A stretch of 37,138 nucleotides of DNA from Flavobacterium psychrophilum. Its GTDB lineage: Bacteria > Bacteroidota > Bacteroidia > Flavobacteriales > Flavobacteriaceae. The DNA is taken from positions 1 through 37,138 of the forward strand of contig DZAU01000013.1 in NCBI GenBank assembly GCA_022729635.1, read 5' to 3'. This document shows positions 32,910 through 37,138 of the stretch, piece after piece; within the stretch, counting starts at the first letter, position 1, and each line of letters begins with the position of its first letter. The notes under the pieces were generated by a model. That model had not been told where the DNA came from. It saw only the letters and a list, made by a program, of their open reading frames with translations, and did not search any database. The translations under genes were made by a program, and so were the position numbers.

Positions 32910-33275
32910 TTATTCCCACTCTAATGCCTTCTTTTTGATGATGTAGAAAAATCCCACCAACAATAAAAGCATAAAAATCACCATTTTTATCATTCCTTCC
33001 ATTCCCAATTCCTTGAAATTGATTGCCCAAGGATAAAGAAAAATTACTTCGACATCAAACAAAACAAACAGAATAGCGACCAGAAAATATTTTACCGAGA
33101 AAGGAATGCGCGCATTTCCTAAGGATTCGATCCCACATTCAAAGTTTTCGTCTTTAACAGCTGACGATCTTTTCGGTCCTAATTTTCCGGAAATTATGAT
33201 GATAGCCGTAACAAACACAATAGCTAACAGCATTTGCAATAGTATTGGAAAAAAATCTAATTGACTTGATTGCAT
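32910..33275 (-). CDS. nuoA: NADH-quinone oxidoreductase subunit A
   Basis: A 121-residue three-helix membrane subunit. The core segment ENFECGIESLGNARIPFSVKYFLVAILFVLFDVEVIFLYPWA is typical; its Cys lies on the loop near the quinone site. It is the first nuo gene, with a promoter candidate upstream. Confidence 0.96.
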   Translation of the reverse strand: MQSSQLDFFPILLQMLLAIVFVTAIIIISGKLGPKRSSAVKDENFECGIESLGNARIPFSVKYFLVAILFVLFDVEVIFLYPWAINFKELGMEGMIKMVIFMLLLLVGFFYIIKKKALEWE

Positions 33276-33306
33276 AACGATTATTATTTTAGTATAAAAT
33301 ACAGCA

Positions 33307-33337
33307 CAAAGATAGGTTTCAATGATTTAAAACACAA
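33307..33337 (-). promoter_or_regulatory. Probable nuo operon promoter
   Basis: On the minus strand, TTG at 33337-33335 is followed by 20 nt and then TATCTTTG at 33314-33307. This fits the Bacteroidetes promoter TTG-N17-20-TAnnTTTG. Transcription would begin around 33300, about 25 nt before nuoA. It is the best-matching promoter in the window. Confidence 0.65.
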
Positions 33338-33431
33338 GTTTAATGTAAAATTTAGTTCAGGAAAAATGCAATTGTTTTTATAATCATTAATAGGTTTGGT
33401 TTTAACAAAATTGAGTTTTGGTTAAAACAAA

Positions 33432-33459
33432 AAAGCGTCCCGACAAATCGGGACGCTTT
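33432..33459 (-). terminator. Terminator of the cold-shock gene
   Basis: AAAGCGTCCCG and CGGGACGCTTT form a perfect 11-bp stem with a 6-nt loop. On the minus strand it is followed by TTTTGTTTT. It lies 25 bp past the csp stop and separates csp from the nuo promoter. Confidence 0.92.
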
Positions 33460-33484
33460 AAACATTCGTAAGCAAAAAATTTAC

Positions 33485-33679
33485 TTAGATAACTGCTACT
33501 TTCGCAGCAACTTTTCCTTTTCTTCCTTCTTCTTCTTCATAGCTAACTCTGTCCCCTTCACGAAGTTCCTCCGCGTTGATTCCTGAAGCATGAACAAAAA
33601 TGTCTTTTCCTGTTTCTTCGTCTGTAATGAATCCGTAACCTTTTGATTCATTGAAAAATTTAACTGTTCCTGTACGCAT
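33485..33679 (-). CDS. Cold-shock domain protein
   Basis: A 64-residue protein that is one OB-fold cold-shock domain. RNP1 is KGYGFITDEETG and RNP2 is DIFVHASGI. Such proteins bind single-stranded RNA and DNA and melt mRNA structure. The C-terminus is enriched in Glu, Arg and Lys. It is a one-gene unit with a promoter element 30 bp upstream and a strong terminator. The very short leader argues against the long cold-responsive 5' UTR of E. coli cspA. Confidence 0.95.
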   Translation of the reverse strand: MRTGTVKFFNESKGYGFITDEETGKDIFVHASGINAEELREGDRVSYEEEEGRKGKVAAKVAVI

Positions 33680-33708
33680 TGTAATAGTAATAATAATTTA
33701 TAATGTGG

Positions 33709-33716
33709 CAAATGTA
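33709..33716 (-). promoter_or_regulatory. Candidate -7 element for the cold-shock gene
   Basis: On the minus strand this reads TACATTTG, matching TAnnTTTG, 29 bp upstream of the start. The predicted leader is about 22 nt. No clear -33 TTG. Confidence 0.45.
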
Positions 33717-33807
33717 ATATTTAATGTAATACGAAAGATAATATTGTGTGGATTTTATTAAAATATTTGATTTTCAACGTTTTCAGGTTAATTTTTCCGA
33801 CGAACGA

Positions 33808-35556
33808 CTACAAATCAAGCTTTATGTGCAATTCATTCAATTGTAAATCATCAATTATCGATGGTGCATCAATCATTACATCTCTTCCTGAATTATTTTT
33901 AGGGAAAGCGATAAAATCACGGATAGTTTCCTGTCCGCCAAGGATGGACACCAATCTATCTAACCCAAAAGCTAAACCTCCGTGTGGCGGTGCGCCGTAT
34001 TGGAAAGCATTCATCAGGAATCCAAATTGATCTTCGGCTTGTTCTGGTGTAAAGCCTAAATGTTTAAACATCAATTGTTGGGTTGTTTTATCGTGAATTC
34101 TGATTGAGCCACCGCCAATTTCGTTTCCATTCAGAACCATATCGTAAGCATTGGCACGAACCTCTTTTGGATTGGTTTCCAATAAGTGAATGTCTTCAGG
34201 TTTTGGCGAAGTAAACGGATGATGCATTGCGTGATATCGTCCGGTTTCTTCTTCAAATTCCAATAAAGGGAAATCTACTACCCAAAGTGGCGCAAATTCA
34301 TTTGGTTTTCTCAACCCTAAACGAGTGGCCATTTCCATTCTTAAAGCTGAAAGTTGTGTTCTTGTTTTATCGGCTGGACCAGAAAGAATAAAAATCATAT
34401 CACCGGCTTTTGCGCCTGTTGCTTTTGCCCAATTTGCTATATCTTCCTGATCGTAAAATTTATCTACTGATGATTTAAAAGTGCCGTCTTCGTTGCATTT
34501 TACATAAATCATTCCGCTGGCACCAATTTGAGGGCGTTTGATCCAATCAATCAAACCATCGATTTCTTTACGTGAATATTCTCCGACTCCGGGAACTGCA
34601 ATTCCTACAACCAATTCGGCCGAGTTGAATACTGAAAATTCTTTGTGTTGCACAAATTCATTCAATTCTCCAAATTCCATTCCGAAGCGAATGTCCGGCT
34701 TGTCGTTTCCGTAGGTTTTCATAGCATAATCGTATGTAATTCTGGGGAAATTTTCAACTTCAATTCCTTTTATTTCTTTTAATAAATGACGAGTCAAGCC
34801 TTCGAAAACATTCAAAATATCTTCTTGTTGCACAAAAGCCATTTCGCAATCGATTTGGGTAAATTCCGGCTGACGGTCGGCACGTAAATCCTCGTCACGG
34901 AAACACTTCACGATTTGGAAATATTTATCCATTCCGCCCACCATCAACAATTGTTTAAAGGTTTGTGGCGATTGTGGCAAAGCATAAAATTGTCCTTCAT
35001 TCATTCGGGAAGGAACCACAAAATCTCTTGCGCCTTCTGGAGTCGATTTGATTAAATAAGGCGTTTCCACTTCACAAAAATCTAAATCCGAAAGGTATTT
35101 TCGAACCTCCATTGCGACTTTATGACGAAAAAGCAGATTGTTTTTTACGGGATTGCGACGAATATCGAGGTAACGATATTTCATTCTGATGTCCTCGCCA
35201 CCATCAGTTTCATCTTCGATTGTGAAAGGTGGAGTTAGTGAAGAATTCAATATTTTTAGTTCTGTAACCAAGATTTCTATATCTCCAGTTGCGATGTTTT
35301 TGTTTTTGGCTTCTCGCTCAATAACGGTTCCTTTGGCTTGAATCACAAATTCACGACCAAGGGTTTTTGCTTGTTCAAAAACTTCTTTTTTGCTACGACT
35401 TTCGTCGAAAATTAATTGGGTAACTCCGTAACGGTCGCGCAAATCGACCCAATTCATAAATCCTTTATCACGTGATTTTTGTACCCAACCCGCAAGAGTA
35501 ACTTCGGTATTGATGTGTGAAGTGTTTAATTCTCCACAGTTATGACTTCTATACAT
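33808..35556 (-). CDS. aspS: Aspartyl-tRNA synthetase
   Basis: A class II synthetase that charges tRNA-Asp. The 582-residue protein has the N-terminal OB-fold anticodon domain (about 1-105, with [20 protein letters not shown]), the catalytic core with motif 2 [20 protein letters not shown], the bacterial GAD insertion domain in the middle (about 290-420), and motif 3 [15 protein letters not shown]. Length is typical of bacterial AspRS. Whether it also charges tRNA-Asn cannot be judged here. It stands alone between csp and the ATPase gene. Confidence 0.97.
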   Translation of the reverse strand: MYRSHNCGELNTSHINTEVTLAGWVQKSRDKGFMNWVDLRDRYGVTQLIFDESRSKKEVFEQAKTLGREFVIQAKGTVIEREAKNKNIATGDIEILVTELKILNSSLTPPFTIEDETDGGEDIRMKYRYLDIRRNPVKNNLLFRHKVAMEVRKYLSDLDFCEVETPYLIKSTPEGARDFVVPSRMNEGQFYALPQSPQTFKQLLMVGGMDKYFQIVKCFRDEDLRADRQPEFTQIDCEMAFVQQEDILNVFEGLTRHLLKEIKGIEVENFPRITYDYAMKTYGNDKPDIRFGMEFGELNEFVQHKEFSVFNSAELVVGIAVPGVGEYSRKEIDGLIDWIKRPQIGASGMIYVKCNEDGTFKSSVDKFYDQEDIANWAKATGAKAGDMIFILSGPADKTRTQLSALRMEMATRLGLRKPNEFAPLWVVDFPLLEFEEETGRYHAMHHPFTSPKPEDIHLLETNPKEVRANAYDMVLNGNEIGGGSIRIHDKTTQQLMFKHLGFTPEQAEDQFGFLMNAFQYGAPPHGGLAFGLDRLVSILGGQETIRDFIAFPKNNSGRDVMIDAPSIIDDLQLNELHIKLDL

Positions 35557-35574
35557 AATCTAAATTTTAGACTG

Positions 35575-35582
35575 CAAATTTA
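35575..35582 (-). promoter_or_regulatory. Candidate -7 element for aspS
   Basis: On the minus strand this reads TAAATTTG, matching TAnnTTTG, 18 bp upstream of the aspS start. No -33 TTG at the right spacing. Confidence 0.4.
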
Positions 35583-35836
35583 GGACTAATTATGAATATA
35601 TGGATTATGAAATCCGAAAGATTAAAAAAATGAGTAAAAAGGATTTTTGTTTCAGAATTTCCGAAAGTTAAGCGCATAAAAATGAATCAAATTTATCTGG
35701 AAAAACTTTTTTATTTAAAATTATTTTTTTAAATTTACTCCATACAAAGACGCTCTGTTTAGCAGAAATTTGAGAAATGATTTAGAAAACAAACAACTCT
35801 TTCTGCGTATTAAATCAATACTTTAGCGTCTATAAA
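35583..35836. other. Gene-free gap between aspS and the ATPase gene
   Basis: AT-rich sequence with no open frame, RNA gene or strong hairpin that I could support. It holds the upstream flank of aspS and the space below the terminator at 35837-35874. Confidence 0.5.
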
Positions 35837-35874
35837 AAAATCGGCTGTTACAAATTTTTGTAACAGCCGATTTT
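35837..35874 (-). terminator. Terminator of the AAA_14 ATPase gene
   Basis: AAAATCGGCTGTTACAAA and its perfect complement form an 18-bp stem with a 2-nt centre. Read on the minus strand, the stem is followed by a run of T. It starts 8 bp after the ATPase stop. Confidence 0.9.
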
Positions 35875-35881
35875 GATTTTA

Positions 35882-37006
35882 TCACAACAAAAACTCCTCA
35901 TAAGTATCAGGCGTTACTATTTTTGATGTTACATTGTCATAGTTCGTCGAGAATGTGACTGGAATTTTTGCTTTTGCTTTCGGATTCCATTTAAGTTCAC
36001 AAGCTAGAATTTTGTCTTCACTTTTTTCGATATAATCAATTTCTTGTTGTTGTGTAGTTCTCCAAAAATAGGAGACGGCTTCATTTTGTTGAATATTCAA
36101 ATATTTTTTGCGTTCGCTAATGATATAATTTTCCCACAAACTACCAATATCCGTGCGTTGCGAAATCGAGTTGAAATTTCCTGTAACCGCATTGATTATT
36201 CCATTGTCGTAAAAATATATTTTCTTTCCTTTTTTAATTTCATTCCTAACAGTATTCGAAAAAGCGGGAAGTTTAAAAACAACAAAAGCCTTTTCGAGCA
36301 AATCAATATATTTGTCAATGGTCTTATTATCAACTTGTAACAATTTTGAAAGCTCATTAGTATTCACTTCGCTGCCCACTTGAAGTGCCAATGCTTTTAC
36401 GATTTTTTCAAGCAAAATAGGTTTAGAAACTTGATCTAGAATGAATAAATCTTTATACAAATAACTGCTGGCAATAAGTTTGATATGCTCTTTTGCATCA
36501 ATAGGATTGATAATTATTTCGGGATAACTGCCGTAAATAAGACGCTGTTCCAAATTTCTTTTTTCCTCCAAAAGTCCGTGATGATTGACCATTTCCGAAA
36601 AGGATATTGGCGACAAAAACATCTCGTATTTTCTTCCTGTTAATGGCTCGTTGAGTTTATTTGCCAATTCAAAACTCGACGAACCTGTAGCAATTACTTG
36701 TACAGATTTTATTTGATCTACAATTATTTTTAGCACAATTCCAATATTTGGAATGCGTTGTGCTTCATCTATGACTAGAATTTCATTGTCACCAACAATG
36801 TTTTTTAATTTTGTGGCATTCGGGTTTTTGAACATTTCTAGCACATCCGATTCATCGCCATAAAAAAAAAGTGATTTTTTGTTTACATCTAATATCAAAT
36901 TCTCAACAAAAGTAGTTTTACCTACTTGTCTTGGTCCAAAAACCAGCAAGGCTTTTCCTTTGAATAAGTGGGCTTTGGCATACTCTATTTGACTTCTTGA
37001 AACCAT
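35882..37006 (-). CDS. AAA_14-type ATPase with DUF4143 C-terminal domain
   Basis: A 374-residue protein. Walker A is LVFGPRQVGKTTF (about 21-33), Walker B is ILVIDEAQRIP (about 76-86), and the sensor-like ATGSSSFEL follows. The C-terminal half (about 190-360) is the DUF4143 region, with EIDYIEKSEDKILACELKW, which has the E...D-E-K spacing of a PD-(D/E)XK nuclease fold; catalytic activity is not proven. Such proteins are common as free-standing, horizontally spread genes in Bacteroidetes and have no settled function; a defence or toxin role has been suggested. The start at 37006 is followed directly by a normal Walker region. Its upstream repeats are listed separately. Confidence 0.88.
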   Translation of the reverse strand: MVSRSQIEYAKAHLFKGKALLVFGPRQVGKTTFVENLILDVNKKSLFFYGDESDVLEMFKNPNATKLKNIVGDNEILVIDEAQRIPNIGIVLKIIVDQIKSVQVIATGSSSFELANKLNEPLTGRKYEMFLSPISFSEMVNHHGLLEEKRNLEQRLIYGSYPEIIINPIDAKEHIKLIASSYLYKDLFILDQVSKPILLEKIVKALALQVGSEVNTNELSKLLQVDNKTIDKYIDLLEKAFVVFKLPAFSNTVRNEIKKGKKIYFYDNGIINAVTGNFNSISQRTDIGSLWENYIISERKKYLNIQQNEAVSYFWRTTQQQEIDYIEKSEDKILACELKWNPKAKAKIPVTFSTNYDNVTSKIVTPDTYEEFLL

Positions 37007-37049
37007 AATTTTAGTTTTTATCCACTACAAAACTACGATTTTTATTTAT

Positions 37050-37099
37050 GATTCCAAAATTATTATGATTATTTTGGATTTGATTCCAAAATGGTTATG
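37050..37099. promoter_or_regulatory. Repeated half-sites upstream of the ATPase gene
   Basis: GATTCCAAAATTATTATG (37050-37067) and GATTCCAAAATGGTTATG (37082-37099) agree at 16 of 18 positions and begin 32 bp apart, three helical turns. Between them an inverted half-site ATTTTGGA (37071-37078) pairs with both TCCAAAAT copies. This is a plausible operator for a regulator of the ATPase gene, or for the protein itself. Confidence 0.5.
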
Positions 37100-37138
37100 T
37101 TTTTTGCTCTCGATTGTGGGCACAGTTTGCAAAACTGC

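Noticed and set aside
37050..37099. Start of a CRISPR array
   Set aside because: Only two direct copies with a 14-bp spacer are present, and there are no cas genes.

Overview
The window is a 37 kb piece of an AT-rich chromosome from a member of the Bacteroidetes, most likely a Flavobacterium-like member of the Flavobacteriaceae. Three things suggest this. The protein families are typical of that group (DUF4286, DUF2752/TM2 pairs, an OlsF-like acyltransferase, a short NuoG, a GT51 enzyme with an AsmA-like N-terminus). Several genes are preceded by the Bacteroidetes -7 element TAnnTTTG. Intergenic gaps carry inverted-repeat elements of a kind I know from Bacteroidetes genomes. This assignment rests on recognition by eye; no database search was possible.

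Layout. 1-5.2 kb (+): the 3' part of a large TPR protein, a DUF4286 protein, rsmA overlapping mgtE, and proC, closed by a bidirectional terminator shared with nhaA (-). 6.5-10.8 kb (+): a D-2-hydroxyacid dehydrogenase fused to a VOC/glyoxalase domain, then a tight run of six small genes (TM2, DUF2752, DUF4870-like, M48 peptidase, TM2, DUF2752) that looks like a duplicated, uncharacterised membrane module. 10.8-15.7 kb: an OlsF-like bifunctional acyltransferase (-), exonuclease III (+), an OmpA-type lipoprotein (+) and an aldo/keto reductase (+). 15.9-17.8 kb (-): a GT51 transglycosylase lacking a transpeptidase domain.

18.2-33.3 kb (-): all 14 nuo genes of respiratory complex I, in the order A, B, C, D, E, F, G, H, I, J, K, L, M, N. 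A well-spaced promoter lies upstream of nuoA and a hairpin follows nuoN. The run is interrupted three times by same-strand passenger genes: an MntA/HepT (MNT/HEPN) toxin-antitoxin pair between nuoF and nuoG, an ORF6N-domain gene broken by one in-frame stop between nuoH and nuoI, and a four-helix-bundle (S23) gene bracketed by 12-bp inverted repeats between nuoM and nuoN. Hairpin repeats also lie in the nuoA/nuoB and nuoD/nuoE gaps. Complex I genes appear tightly packed where undisturbed, so each gap marks an insertion the operon has tolerated.

33.4-37.1 kb (-): a cold-shock protein with its own promoter and terminator, aspS, and an AAA_14/DUF4143 ATPase preceded by repeated half-sites that may be an operator. 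No rRNA, tRNA, CRISPR array, transposase or phage gene was seen.
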